From positions 12,739 through 59,083 of the forward strand of contig NZ_GL882539.1 of NCBI RefSeq assembly GCF_000195595.1: a stretch of 46,345 nucleotides of DNA. The letters run 5' to 3'. The DNA comes from Actinomyces sp. oral taxon 170 str. F0386. GTDB taxonomy: Bacteria; Actinomycetota; Actinomycetes; Actinomycetales; Actinomycetaceae. Position numbers and translations under genes: made by a program. Of this stretch, positions 24,778 to 33,358 are shown piece after piece; positions within the stretch are counted from its first letter, which is position 1; each line of letters opens with the position of its first letter. The notes under the pieces were generated by a model that saw only the letters and a program-made list of their open reading frames with translations, did not search any database and was not told the DNA's origin.

Positions 24778-26513
24778 TGGCACTTCCCGTCGCGCCCGGA
24801 CCGGTCGCCCTGCGCAAGACCTTCCGGATCATGGCCTCCTACCGGGGGCGCTTCGCCGTCGTCCTGGCCCTCCAGATCACCGCGGTCCTGTCCACGCTCG
24901 TGGCCCCGCAGCTGCTGGGGCGGCTGGTCGGGCGGGTCTCGGCCGGGCGGGCCGACGCCGGCTACGTGGACCGGATCGTGCTGATCATCATCGCGGTGAC
25001 GCTCGTGGGGGCGATCATCAACCGCTTCGCCCAGAAGTACGCCCGCACCCTGGGCGAGTCGGTCTTCGCCGAGCTGCGCGAGCGCATGATGAACCGGGTG
25101 GTGCACCTGCCGCTGAGCGCCGTGGAGTCCGCCGGCACCGGCGACCTCGTGGGCCGCACCACCACCGACGTCTCCCGCATCGAGTTCCTCGTGCGGATCG
25201 GGATCCCCCAGATCCTCGTGTGCGTGGTGACGATCGTCTTCACCCTCCTGGCCGCCGCCGTCGCCGACCCCCTCCTGGCGCTCGGACTGCTCGTCATCGC
25301 GCCGCCCGTATGGTCGATGATGCGCTGGTACCTGCCGATCTCCATCCCCGCCTACCGGGCCGAGTCGGCCGCCCAGGCCCGCCTCAACGGCGCGGTCTCC
25401 GAGACGGTCGAGCACGCCGAGACCGTGGACGCACTGGGCATCGGCGCGCGCCGCGAGCGGGCCATCATGGCCTCCATCAAGGAGGCCTGGTCCCTGGAGC
25501 GCTACACGGCGATGCTGCGGGTGCGCCTGTTCATGGTGCTCGACGTCGCCTGGCGGGCGCCCGTCGTCGTCATCCTCCTGTGGGGCGGGTTTCTGGCCGC
25601 CCGCGGCCACGCGACCCTGGGGGCGATCACCACCGTGACGCTCTACGCGATGGAGCTGCGCAAGCCGGTGGGCCAGCTCATGTTCTGGATCGACCAGGTC
25701 CAGATCGCCCAGGCCTCCCTGTCCCGGATCCTGGGGGTGGAGGAGGTGCCCGACGACCGCACTCCCACCGGTGAGGAGCCCGACGGTACGCGGATCGTGC
25801 TCGACGACGTGCGCTTCTCCTACCGGGAGGGCGTCGAGGTGCTCCACGGGATCGACCTGGAGCTCGTGCCCGGGGAGCGGCTGGCCGTCGTCGGCCCCTC
25901 AGGGTCCGGGAAGTCCACGTTGGGGCGGATGCTGGCCGGCATCAACCCACCCACCTCCGGGCGCGTCACCGTGGGCGGGGTGGCACTGACCGACCTCACC
26001 GAGGACGAGCTGCGCCGCCACGTGGCCCTGGTGACCCAGGAGCACCACGTGTTCGTCGGGTCCGTGGCGGACAACGTGCGCCTGGGGCGCCCGGGCGCCT
26101 CGGATGAGACGATCCGCGAGGCGATCGAGGCCATCGGGGCCGACGCCTGGGTGGACGGGCTGCCGGACGGGATGGACACGATGGTCGGCTCCGGGCACCT
26201 GAACCTCACCCCGGCCCAGGCCCAGGAGGTGGCGCTGGCCCGGCTGGTGCTGCTGGACCCGCACACGCTCATCCTGGATGAGGCCACCTCGCTGCTGGAC
26301 CCGCGCGCCGCGCGCACCCTGGAGCGGACCCTGTCCACGGCGCTGGCCGGGCGCACTGTCATCGAGGTCGCCCACCGCCTCTACACGGCCGCCGACGCCG
26401 ACCGGGTCGCCGTCGTCATGGACGGGCGGATCGTCGAGCTGGGCACCCACGATGAGCTCGTGGCGCTCGGCGGGGAGTACGCAAGCCTGTGGCAGGCCTG
26501 GAACCAGGAGTAG
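24777..26513 (+). CDS. ABC exporter half-transporter 2 (degenerate signature motif)
   Basis: A 578-residue six-helix exporter domain plus nucleotide-binding domain. Walker A is intact (VVGPSGSGKSTLGRMLAG, about 370-385), Walker B and the catalytic Glu are intact (TLILDEATSLLD, about 497-507), and the H-loop is EVAHRL. The signature, by contrast, is LNLTPAQAQEVALARL (about 475-490): LSGGQ has become LTPAQ. This is the exact complement of half-transporter 1, so a heterodimer would keep one complete ATP site. The two genes overlap by one base. Other functions such as peptide or drug export cannot be separated. Confidence 0.9.
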   Translation: MALPVAPGPVALRKTFRIMASYRGRFAVVLALQITAVLSTLVAPQLLGRLVGRVSAGRADAGYVDRIVLIIIAVTLVGAIINRFAQKYARTLGESVFAELRERMMNRVVHLPLSAVESAGTGDLVGRTTTDVSRIEFLVRIGIPQILVCVVTIVFTLLAAAVADPLLALGLLVIAPPVWSMMRWYLPISIPAYRAESAAQARLNGAVSETVEHAETVDALGIGARRERAIMASIKEAWSLERYTAMLRVRLFMVLDVAWRAPVVVILLWGGFLAARGHATLGAITTVTLYAMELRKPVGQLMFWIDQVQIAQASLSRILGVEEVPDDRTPTGEEPDGTRIVLDDVRFSYREGVEVLHGIDLELVPGERLAVVGPSGSGKSTLGRMLAGINPPTSGRVTVGGVALTDLTEDELRRHVALVTQEHHVFVGSVADNVRLGRPGASDETIREAIEAIGADAWVDGLPDGMDTMVGSGHLNLTPAQAQEVALARLVLLDPHTLILDEATSLLDPRAARTLERTLSTALAGRTVIEVAHRLYTAADADRVAVVMDGRIVELGTHDELVALGGEYASLWQAWNQE

Positions 26514-26711
26514 TGCACACCGGTGCAGATCGCCGGTGGCGAAAGCCGGGCTCTATCTCCCAAACCTACAAACCCGCCCAAGCCTGCGTTGTTCCACGAT
26601 GGCGCGCGCTGTGAGACTCTTAGGGGGCGGGTCGTCCCACTGCCGCGATCCCGCCGCCTCGCAGTCAGTCGACTGCACCCAACGCCGCGCCTCACACGAG
26701 AAGGTCCGTCC

Positions 26712-27197
26712 ATGCCCAACAACCAGCCACCTCCCCCGCCGTCGCAGGCGACGCCGTCGGCCTCCACCACGCCTCCTCGGGGGGCCGGCGGCACCCAGCC
26801 CACGCTCGGTGAGCTCATCGCCCGTATCTCGGAGAACATCTCGGCGCTGGTGCGCGGCGAGATCGATCTGGCCAAGGCCAAGGGCCAGCGCATGGCCAAG
26901 GAGATGGGCCTGGGAGCCGGGTTGCTCGGCGCCGCCGGGGTTCTGGCCCTGTTCATCTTCGGGCTGCTGCTCGGGGCGATGACGGCGGCGCTGTCCAACG
27001 TCATGCCGCTGTGGGCCGCCTTCCTCGTGGTGGCGCTGATCCTCACGGTGATCGCCGTGCCGTTGGCCCTGGTGGGCATCAAGCGGCTCAAGGCCGCCAA
27101 GGCCGACACCCCCACGCCGCAGGAGGGGCTGATGGAGTCGGTCAACACCGTCAAGGGAGCCGTCGCCTCCGGCCTGGAGAGGGGGAACGCCCGGTGA
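26712..27197 (+). CDS. Actinobacterial Holin-X / phage-holin-III family membrane protein
   Basis: A 161-residue protein. A Pro/Ser/Thr-rich N-terminus is followed by an amphipathic helix (LGELIARISENISALVRGEIDLAKAKGQRMAKEMG) and two membrane helices (GLLGAAGVLALFIFGLLLGAMTAAL and AAFLVVALILTVIAVPLALVGI). This is the PF07332 pattern. Despite the name, such chromosomal genes in actinobacteria sit in envelope operons and are not evidence of a phage. It overlaps the next gene by 4 bases (GTGA), making a three-gene unit with two DUF3618 proteins. Confidence 0.85.
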   Translation: MPNNQPPPPPSQATPSASTTPPRGAGGTQPTLGELIARISENISALVRGEIDLAKAKGQRMAKEMGLGAGLLGAAGVLALFIFGLLLGAMTAALSNVMPLWAAFLVVALILTVIAVPLALVGIKRLKAAKADTPTPQEGLMESVNTVKGAVASGLERGNAR

Positions 27198-27676
27198 GCA
27201 CCAACGCCGCATCCACGCCCACGTCCGCACCCGCCGCGCAGGCAGCGCCGTCGGCTGACGCCGTCCTGTCCGACATGGCGGCTCGGCGCCTGGCCCTGGC
27301 CGCCGACGTCGACGAGCTCGCCGCGCGCCTGGCACCGCACAACCTGGCCAAGGTCGCCAAGCTCAAGGCCCGCGAGAAGGTCCAGGACCTGCGCAGCCAG
27401 GCCGTCAGCAAGGCCGAGGACACGGTCGGGCAGGTCAAGAACCGCCTGGCCTCCCTGGCCGGTGGCGGCACCGACCCCAACGGCGGGGTCGACACCTACG
27501 AGCCCGGCACGCTGACCCTCGGCCAGCGCGTTACCCGCCTGTTCGACGACGCCCGCGACGGCGACCCCGCCTCCCTGGGGATCGTCACGGCCGCGGGGCT
27601 CGCCCTGGCCGGCTTGAGCGTGACCGCGACCGTTGCCGCAGTCAAGGCCTTTCGCACTCGGGCGGGCCGGGCATGA
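27194..27676 (+). CDS. DUF3618 domain protein, first copy
   Basis: 160 residues, GTG start coupled to the gene before. The DUF3618 pattern is SDMAARRLALAADVDELAARLAPHNLAKVAKLKAREKVQDLR, a helical segment, followed by a linker and one C-terminal membrane helix (GIVTAAGLALAGLSVTATVAAVKAF). The molecular role of the family is not known. Its ATGA overlap with the next gene implies cotranslation. Confidence 0.82.
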   Translation: MSTNAASTPTSAPAAQAAPSADAVLSDMAARRLALAADVDELAARLAPHNLAKVAKLKAREKVQDLRSQAVSKAEDTVGQVKNRLASLAGGGTDPNGGVDTYEPGTLTLGQRVTRLFDDARDGDPASLGIVTAAGLALAGLSVTATVAAVKAFRTRAGRA

Positions 27677-28092
27677 CCAGCGGTCAGCAGGCCGGTGGCG
27701 ACTCCGGCGCGGCTGATGGCGCCGGGGCCGCCGGCTCCGAGTCGCTGAGCCCCGAGCAGATCGAGGAGCGGCTGCGCGCCCAGCGCGTGGCGCTGGCGGC
27801 GAGCGTCGATGAGCTCGCCGCCAGGGTCGACCCGCGCACGCAGGCCCGGGAGGCCGGAGAGCACCTGCGCGAGCAGGCGAGCGCCCGGGCCGACCACCTG
27901 CGTGAGCAGGCCGCGGCCGGTGCCGGCCGACTGCGCGAGGAGGCCCGCCGGCTGGCCGAGCAGGCCGAGCAGACCTGGGAGCGCGCCAAGCAGGGCGACT
28001 CCGAGGCGACCTCCGCGCTCACCAAGGCGGCCGCCGTCGCCGGAGGCGTGGTGACCACCGGGATCATCCTGGCCCGCCTCGCCCGCCGCTGA
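27673..28092 (+). CDS. DUF3618 domain protein, second copy
   Basis: 139 residues. LSPEQIEERLRAQRVALAASVDELAARVDPRTQAREAGEHLREQ is the DUF3618 core. A long Ala/Arg/Glu-rich amphipathic helix (HLREQASARADHLREQAAAGAGRLREEARRLAEQAEQTWERA) with 11-residue-like periodicity follows, then a short C-terminal membrane helix. The periodic helix resembles membrane-surface or LEA-like helices. It probably acts at the inner face of the membrane with its two operon partners. Confidence 0.82.
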   Translation: MTSGQQAGGDSGAADGAGAAGSESLSPEQIEERLRAQRVALAASVDELAARVDPRTQAREAGEHLREQASARADHLREQAAAGAGRLREEARRLAEQAEQTWERAKQGDSEATSALTKAAAVAGGVVTTGIILARLARR

Positions 28093-28655
28093 GGCAGGCG
28101 CGCGCCCGGGCCCTCCGAGCACCAGGCTCCACCCGCCCGCCGGGCTGCACGCCATTCCCAGCAGCCACACCGGCCACCTGTCGAGGACGCACCATAAGCC
28201 TCGAGAACTGCACCCCCGGGATCAGTCCTCAGCACTTAAGGTGCGTCCTCGCGGTTCGGTCAGCCAGGCCACCCACACGTCCGTCAGGCCCACCACGTAC
28301 GCCCCCGGCGAAGCACCACCATCCACTTGACGCCCCGCCCGGCGGCGCCCTCCTCGCAGAGACCTTCGAGGTGGCCCCGACGACCCTGTGCGCTCCCTGC
28401 CTGCCTGAGGGACCTTAGGGCCAGTCTTGGGCAATATCCGCAGGTACGCCGAGGGTTTGCAGGAGGCTATCTGAGCAATCCCTGTAGGCCTGTTGGGCCC
28501 GACGTCCCACATGTGGGGTGCACGTCACCACGACTCCCTGCCGGTGTCCGAATGGTGTTCGCGCGCATTGACGTTGTACGGTTGGCCCACGACATATTTG
28601 ACCAGGAAGAGCGCGCCCACGTGCGCGCCGTGACACGTTGGAGGGGGTCGAGCCT
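28093..28655. other. Long intergenic region before the DUF3073 gene
   Basis: 563 bases without a convincing gene. It holds the hairpin repeat at 28182-28251 and, near its end, a possible promoter: TTGACG at 28568-28573 with CATATT at 28593-28598, though the 19-base spacer is slightly long. A short minus-strand frame across 28222-28512 has no recognisable features and was not called. Confidence 0.5.
28182..28251. repeat. 70-nt inverted repeat, containing the dispersed repeat shared with 4254-4280
   Basis: The left arm 28182-28198 and right arm 28235-28251 pair over 17 bases with one mismatch (CGAGGACGCACC perfect, then a mismatch, then TAAG). It lies 90 bases after the Holin-X/DUF3618 operon and could end its transcript. 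The left part (28185-28211) matches 4254-4280 in inverse orientation at 23 of 27 bases. Confidence 0.6.
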
Positions 28656-28859
28656 ATGGGGCGCGGCCGTCAGAAGGCCAAGGCAACCAAGGTTGCCCGT
28701 AAGCTCAAGTACTTCAGCCCGGAGACCGATTACAAGGCTCTGGAGCGGGAGCTCGTCTCAGCATCCTCGGGGTCTGAGCCTGACGACGAGATCGACTACG
28801 AGGAACTGGCCGCCAAGTATGCCGTCGACGATGATGACTGGGACGAGGGCGCCAAGTAG
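28656..28859 (+). CDS. DUF3073 domain protein
   Basis: A 67-residue small protein with a basic N-terminus (GRGRQKAKATKVARKLKYFSPETD) and a very acidic C-terminus (PDDEIDYEELAAKYAVDDDDWDEG). This is the DUF3073 pattern, restricted to actinobacteria and of unknown role. ATG 28656 is preferred to the ATG 18 bases upstream, because the family begins MGRGRQKAK and GGAGGGGG precedes it. Confidence 0.9.
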   Translation: MGRGRQKAKATKVARKLKYFSPETDYKALERELVSASSGSEPDDEIDYEELAAKYAVDDDDWDEGAK

Positions 28860-28877
28860 CCCCACCCCCAGTCAAGG

Positions 28878-28906
28878 AGGGCCGGAGGAACGCACCTACC
28901 GGCCCT
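28878..28906 (+). terminator. Hairpin after DUF3073
   Basis: AGGGCCGG and CCGGCCCT, perfect 8-bp arms with a 13-base loop, 18 bases beyond the stop codon. It has no U-tract, so the role is likely but not certain. Confidence 0.55.
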
Positions 28907-29094
28907 TCCGCGCGCCTACCAGCGCGTGAGTCGAGGCTCCCGGGCAGCCATCCGTGTCACTCTCGGCGACTTTTCACTCCTGACCCGATTCGCCTGTGTC
29001 GCATCGACCCAGGTCAAGGACGTGTTGTCCTGGTGCACTGCTCCAGGATCGACTCAATCGGGATTGAATAGTCTCCAATAGTGACACCTGCAGC

Positions 29095-29138
29095 GCGAGG
29101 ACCCCGCCAGGCACCGTCCTGCCCGGCGGGGTCCTCGC
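29095..29138 (-). terminator. Terminator of the purF-purM operon
   Basis: GCGAGGACCCCGCC and GGCGGGGTCCTCGC: perfect 14-bp arms with a 16-base loop, 36 bases past the purM stop on the minus strand. Confidence 0.85.
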
Positions 29139-29174
29139 TGCTCGTCTCTGCTCGCGCTCGCGGCGCCCCGCCTC

Positions 29175-30320
29175 TCAGGAGGTCCGATAGGTGCCGTGGA
29201 TGTCGACGGCGCCCCCGTCGACGCCCTTGGTGCCGGAGATGACCCGGTCCCGCGCCTCGTATGTCCCGGCCTCGTGCACCTCGCCGAGCACCCAGGCGGG
29301 GATGTCGGAGCCCTCGGCCACTCGCAGGACCGCGTCGACCGCGGTCGGGTCGACGACGGCCACCATCCCCACCCCGAGGTTGAGGGTGCCCTCGAGGTCC
29401 TCCCACGGCACCGAGCCGAGCTCGCGCACGGTGGAGAAGACCGGCGGCACCGTCCAGGAGGCCCGGTCGACGTCGGCGATGAGCCCGGCCGGCAGGACCC
29501 GGGCGACGTTGGCGGCCAGTCCTCCGCCGGTGATGTGGGACAGCGCGTGGACCGGCCCCGGGGCGGCCGGTGAGGACAGGGTCTCCAGCATGGCCAGGCA
29601 CACGCGGGCGTAGAGGCGCGTGGGCTCGAGCAGCTCCTGTCCCAGTGTGCGGCTGAACTCGGGGACCTCGCGCTCCAGGCCCCAGCCTGCGTGCTCGACG
29701 ACACGGCGCACCAGGGAGTAGCCGTTGGAGTGCAGGCCGGAGGCGCCCAGGGCCACCAGGACGTCGCCGACGCGCACCTTCTCCGCGCCGAGCATCCGGT
29801 CGGCCTCGACGACGCCGGTGGCGGCCCCTGCGACGTCGTACTCGTCGGGGGCCATGAGGCCGGGGTGCTCGGCGGTCTCCCCGCCCAGGAGCGGGGTGCC
29901 GACGGCGGCGCAGGCCTGGGCAACGCCGCGCACGATGTCCGCGATCCGCTCGGGGACGACGTGGCCGCAGGCGATGTAGTCGGTCATGAGCAGGGGCCGG
30001 GCCCCGACCACGACGATGTCGTCGACGACCATGCCCACCAGGTCCTGGCCGATGGTGTCGTGGATGTCGAGGGCCTGGGCGATGGCGACCTTGGTGCCCA
30101 CACCATCGGTGGAGGTGGCCAGCAGGGGGCGGCGGTAGTCGCGCAGCACGGAGACGTCCACGAGCCCGGCGAAGCCCCCGACGCCGCCGACGACCGCCGG
30201 GGTCATCGTGGCGGCCACGGCATCCTTCATGAGCGCGACGGCCCGGTCCCCGGCGGCGGTGTCGACGCCGGCGGCGGCGTAGGTGATTCCCGGGGCGGAC
30301 TGCTCGGGCTGCTGGGTCAT
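29175..30320 (-). CDS. purM: Phosphoribosylformylglycinamidine cyclo-ligase (AIR synthetase)
   Basis: Fifth step of purine synthesis: closes FGAM to aminoimidazole ribonucleotide with ATP. The 381-residue length is near the usual ~345-360 with extra terminal residues. STDGVGTKVAIAQ, GQDLVGMVVDDIVVVGARPLLMTDYIACG, GGETAEHPG and ITGGGLAANVARVLP are family landmarks. ATG 30320 is chosen for its AAGGAG site; the frame runs open further upstream without a ribosome site. It follows purF with a 134-base gap. Confidence 0.96.
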   Translation of the reverse strand: MTQQPEQSAPGITYAAAGVDTAAGDRAVALMKDAVAATMTPAVVGGVGGFAGLVDVSVLRDYRRPLLATSTDGVGTKVAIAQALDIHDTIGQDLVGMVVDDIVVVGARPLLMTDYIACGHVVPERIADIVRGVAQACAAVGTPLLGGETAEHPGLMAPDEYDVAGAATGVVEADRMLGAEKVRVGDVLVALGASGLHSNGYSLVRRVVEHAGWGLEREVPEFSRTLGQELLEPTRLYARVCLAMLETLSSPAAPGPVHALSHITGGGLAANVARVLPAGLIADVDRASWTVPPVFSTVRELGSVPWEDLEGTLNLGVGMVAVVDPTAVDAVLRVAEGSDIPAWVLGEVHEAGTYEARDRVISGTKGVDGGAVDIHGTYRTS

Positions 30321-30454
30321 GTGGAGGCTCCTTGGGGGATCGGGTCTCAGATGCGTTGGTGGACGGAGGGGCGAGGACGGATCGGCGGACGCGACGCGGA
30401 CAGGCGGCAACGGCGAGCCACCTGAACACAGCGCGGCCGCCGCCGGGTCCCGGG

Positions 30455-32260
30455 CTACGACGTCGTCGAGCCCAGGGGGCTTCCGGAGGCCAGGTCCGGG
30501 CGGGTGATGCTGCCCGGCGGTACGGTGCGCTCGGCGTCGTCGGCCTTCTCACGGCGCCGCCCGCGGTAGGCGGCCGGGACGCGGCGCACCGGGATGGTGG
30601 CGGACTTCAGGCTGCGCACCGGCGGCGGGATCGGGTAGTCGCCGGTGAAGCAGGCCAGGCACAGCTCGTCGGCCTTCTGGCCGCTGGCGGCCACCATGCC
30701 CTCCACGGTCAGGAAGCCCAGGGAGTCGGCCCCGATGGACTCGCCGATCTCCTCCACGCTCATGCCGGTGGCGATGAGCTCGGCGCGGGTGGCGAAGTCG
30801 ATGCCGTAGAAGCAGGGCCACATGACCGGCGGGGAGGAGATGCGCACGTGGACCTCGGCGGCGCCGGCCTCACGTAGCATCCGCACCAGGGCCCGCTGAG
30901 TGTTGCCGCGCACGATCGAGTCGTCGACAACGACGAGGCGCTTGCCCTCGATGACCTCGCGCAGGGGGTTGAGCTTGAGTCGGATGCCGAGCTGGCGCAG
31001 GGTCTGGGTGGGCTGGATGAAGGTGCGGCCCACGTAGGCGTTCTTCACCAGACCCTGGCCGTAGGGGATGCCGGATTCCTGGGCGTAGCCGATGGCGGCC
31101 GGGGTGCCGGACTCCGGGGTGGCGATGACGAGGTCGGCCTCCACCGGGTGCTCGCGGGCCAGGGCCGCGCCCATCTCGTTGCGCGAGGTGATGACGCTGC
31201 GCCCGGCGATGCGGGTGTCGGGGCGGGCCAGGTAGACGTACTCGAAGACGCAGCCGGCCCGGCGGGCGGTGGCGAAGCGGGTGGAGCGCACGCCGTCCTC
31301 ATCGATCTCGATGAGCTCGCCGGGCTCGATCTCACGCACGAAGGCGGCGCCGACGATGTCCAGGGCCGCTGTCTCGGAGGCCACGGCCCACCCGTTGCCC
31401 AGCCGTCCGAGCACCAGGGGACGCACCCCGTGCGGGTCACGGGCGGCGTACAGGGTGCCCTCGTCCATGAAGACCAGGGAGAAGGCGCCGCGCAGCATGG
31501 GTAGGACCCGGCGGGCGGCCTGGTGGACGCTCAAGGGGGCCGGCGCGGAGTAGGCGGCATCGAGATCGGCGTCGTCGGTGATGCCGGAGGTGAGGATGTC
31601 GGCGGCCGAGTCCCAGCCCTCCAGGGCACCGTACTCGGAGACGAGGTTGAGCAGGGCGGCCAGGACCGCCGTGTCCGTGGAGGAGCCGCGGCCCAGCTCG
31701 CCGCTGAGGTCCTCACCGGAGGTAGCATGCACGGCGTCCATGAGCTCGCGGGTATTGGTGAGGTTGCCGTTGTGGGCCAGGGCGAGAGTGGAGCCGGCCG
31801 CCGGGCCGAGCATCGGCTGGGCGTTCTCCCAGGTGGTGGCCCCCTGGGTAGCGTAGCGGACGTGGCCGACGGCCATGTGGCCGGTGAGGTTGGACAGGGC
31901 CTGGTCGTCGAAGACCTGGGAGACCAGGCCGAGGTCCTTGTAGACGAGGATCTGGGAACCGTTGGAGGTGGCGATGCCGGCCGACTCCTGGCCGCGGTGC
32001 TGGAGGGCGTACAGACCGAAGTAGGTCAGGCGGGAGACGTCCTCGCCGGGGGCCCACACGCCGAAGACGCCGCACTCCTCGCGCGGAGAGGGCTCGAGCT
32101 CGTCGGAGTGGTCATCAGGCAGGGCCGTCAGGCTGGGCGCGCGCGTGGGCACATTCCGGTCGGTCTCGATGCCGGGCTCAGGCAGGTCGGTCCGCCTGTC
32201 CAGGAGGGTGTTGTCTGAATATTCGGCCGTGGTCTGCGTGGGGTTCTCACCGATGCGCAC
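30455..32260 (-). CDS. purF: Amidophosphoribosyltransferase (glutamine PRPP amidotransferase)
   Basis: First committed enzyme of purine synthesis: PRPP + glutamine to phosphoribosylamine. At 601 residues it is longer than most, because ~62 residues precede the catalytic cysteine Cys63 (REECGVFGVWAPG), which should be exposed by propeptide removal. The [4Fe-4S] cysteines of the Bacillus-type enzyme are all visible: CVFEYVYLARP, MWPCFYGIDF and LCLACFTGDYP. The PRPP loop is LVVVDDSIVRGNTQ. A ~45-residue Arg-rich tail follows the last motif. It is upstream of purM in one operon. Confidence 0.96.
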   Translation of the reverse strand: MRIGENPTQTTAEYSDNTLLDRRTDLPEPGIETDRNVPTRAPSLTALPDDHSDELEPSPREECGVFGVWAPGEDVSRLTYFGLYALQHRGQESAGIATSNGSQILVYKDLGLVSQVFDDQALSNLTGHMAVGHVRYATQGATTWENAQPMLGPAAGSTLALAHNGNLTNTRELMDAVHATSGEDLSGELGRGSSTDTAVLAALLNLVSEYGALEGWDSAADILTSGITDDADLDAAYSAPAPLSVHQAARRVLPMLRGAFSLVFMDEGTLYAARDPHGVRPLVLGRLGNGWAVASETAALDIVGAAFVREIEPGELIEIDEDGVRSTRFATARRAGCVFEYVYLARPDTRIAGRSVITSRNEMGAALAREHPVEADLVIATPESGTPAAIGYAQESGIPYGQGLVKNAYVGRTFIQPTQTLRQLGIRLKLNPLREVIEGKRLVVVDDSIVRGNTQRALVRMLREAGAAEVHVRISSPPVMWPCFYGIDFATRAELIATGMSVEEIGESIGADSLGFLTVEGMVAASGQKADELCLACFTGDYPIPPPVRSLKSATIPVRRVPAAYRGRRREKADDAERTVPPGSITRPDLASGSPLGSTTS

Positions 32261-32490
32261 CGGTCCAGTCTTTCATGCCTGGGCACCGCGCGCCTATCGG
32301 CCGCCTCCGGGGCCGGCGCACGCGGCGACGCCCGAGCGGGAAGATCGTGCGGCATTGGAGGATATCGACTCCACAGCCGCCCGGAGTCTGAAGGTTCCCG
32401 GAGATCTCTCGCCCCGACAGCCGCAGCTCGGAGAGCGCAGGCTCACTGGACCTCGCGTCACCGCGCCCCGTGCTGCCACCCGTCCCAGAA

Positions 32491-33339
32491 TCAGCTGGCA
32501 CCCATCAGGACTCCGACGACGATCATCGAGACTCCCAGCATTGATCGTCTGGTGAACGGCTCACGCAGGAGCCACACCCCGGCGATGACACCGAAGACGA
32601 TGTTGAGGCTCCGAGAGGTGGCAACAACGGACGGCGGCCCGAAGCGCATAGCGACAAGCACCAGTGCATAGCTCGCCGGCACCAGCACCGCGATGGGGAG
32701 GGCCCGGGCCCAGCCGGCGACCAGTGCGGCGGGCAGCTCGCGGCGACGTCGGCGCAGCACAACGCTGAGCAGCACGAGCTGAGCCAGACTGGACAGCGCC
32801 ATGTAGGGGACGACCGAGACGTGCAGGTGTGCGACGGCGAAGGCGTCCCACAGGGTGTAGGCGGCGGTGCAGGAGGCGACGGCGGTGCCCGCCCAGAGGC
32901 CTCGAGCCTGGCCCAGGCTCCGCCATGTGACGCCCGAGGCGAGGACGACGCCGGCGAGGACCGCCGGAAGCGCCGCCACCTGCATGACGCTCGTACCCCC
33001 GTTCCACGGCGCCGCCACCACCGTCACCAGGATCGGCGCCAGTCCGCGTGAGACCGGGTAGACCACTGACAGGTCCGCCGCCGAGTAGGCGCGTTGGAGA
33101 ACCGCCGCGTAGGCCGTGTGCAGCGCCGTGCTGACGAGGGCCGCCCACCAGGATGGTCCCAGGCCTCCCGACAACGCCACCACCGTTAGTACCGCAAGCC
33201 ACAGCGGTGCTGTGATGGCGCTGTAGACCCACACGAAGGCGACGTCGGAGGTACCGGACCGCTTCACCAGCACGTTCCACAGAGCATGCAGGGCGGACCC
33301 GGCCGCGACCAGGGCGAGAGAGTATCCGAAAACCATCAT
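32491..33339 (-). CDS. EamA/DMT-family transporter
   Basis: A 282-residue protein with about ten membrane helices, from GYSLALVAAGSALHALWNVLVK to SMLGVSMIVVGVLMG. The conserved first-repeat start ALWNVLVKRSG and the second repeat WLLREPFTRRSMLG place it in the drug/metabolite transporter superfamily. The substrate is unknown. The start is ATG 33339 or 33336; a much longer frame exists upstream but overlaps the divergent TetR gene. The 33339-33355 operator touches this start codon, so transcription must begin within a few tens of bases of it. Confidence 0.82.
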   Translation of the reverse strand: MMVFGYSLALVAAGSALHALWNVLVKRSGTSDVAFVWVYSAITAPLWLAVLTVVALSGGLGPSWWAALVSTALHTAYAAVLQRAYSAADLSVVYPVSRGLAPILVTVVAAPWNGGTSVMQVAALPAVLAGVVLASGVTWRSLGQARGLWAGTAVASCTAAYTLWDAFAVAHLHVSVVPYMALSSLAQLVLLSVVLRRRRRELPAALVAGWARALPIAVLVPASYALVLVAMRFGPPSVVATSRSLNIVFGVIAGVWLLREPFTRRSMLGVSMIVVGVLMGAS

Positions 33340-33355
33340 GTAGACAGCGTCTACC
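33339..33355. promoter_or_regulatory. TetR operator 1
   Basis: GTAGAC-agc-GTCTAC (33340-33354) is an inverted repeat with 6-base arms, abutting the EamA start codon. It has the same arm sequence and spacing as operator 2. Confidence 0.72.
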
Positions 33356-33358
33356 ATG

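Larger units (their letters stand above)
28860..29174. other. Intergenic region between convergent DUF3073 and purM genes
   Basis: 315 bases. It contains the hairpins at 28878-28906 and 29095-29138. A weaker TCCTGG/CCAGGA stem is at 29028-29048, and a short TCAATC-gg-GATTGA stem is near 29054-29067. I see no gene or promoter here. Confidence 0.55.

Noticed and set aside
26712-27197. Holin-like gene as evidence of a prophage
   Set aside because: No lysin, integrase or structural phage genes nearby; Holin-X genes are normal chromosomal genes in actinobacteria.
28222-28512. Minus-strand frame in the long intergenic region
   Set aside because: Arg/Pro/Gly-rich translation with no motif or ribosome site; it overlaps the hairpin repeat.
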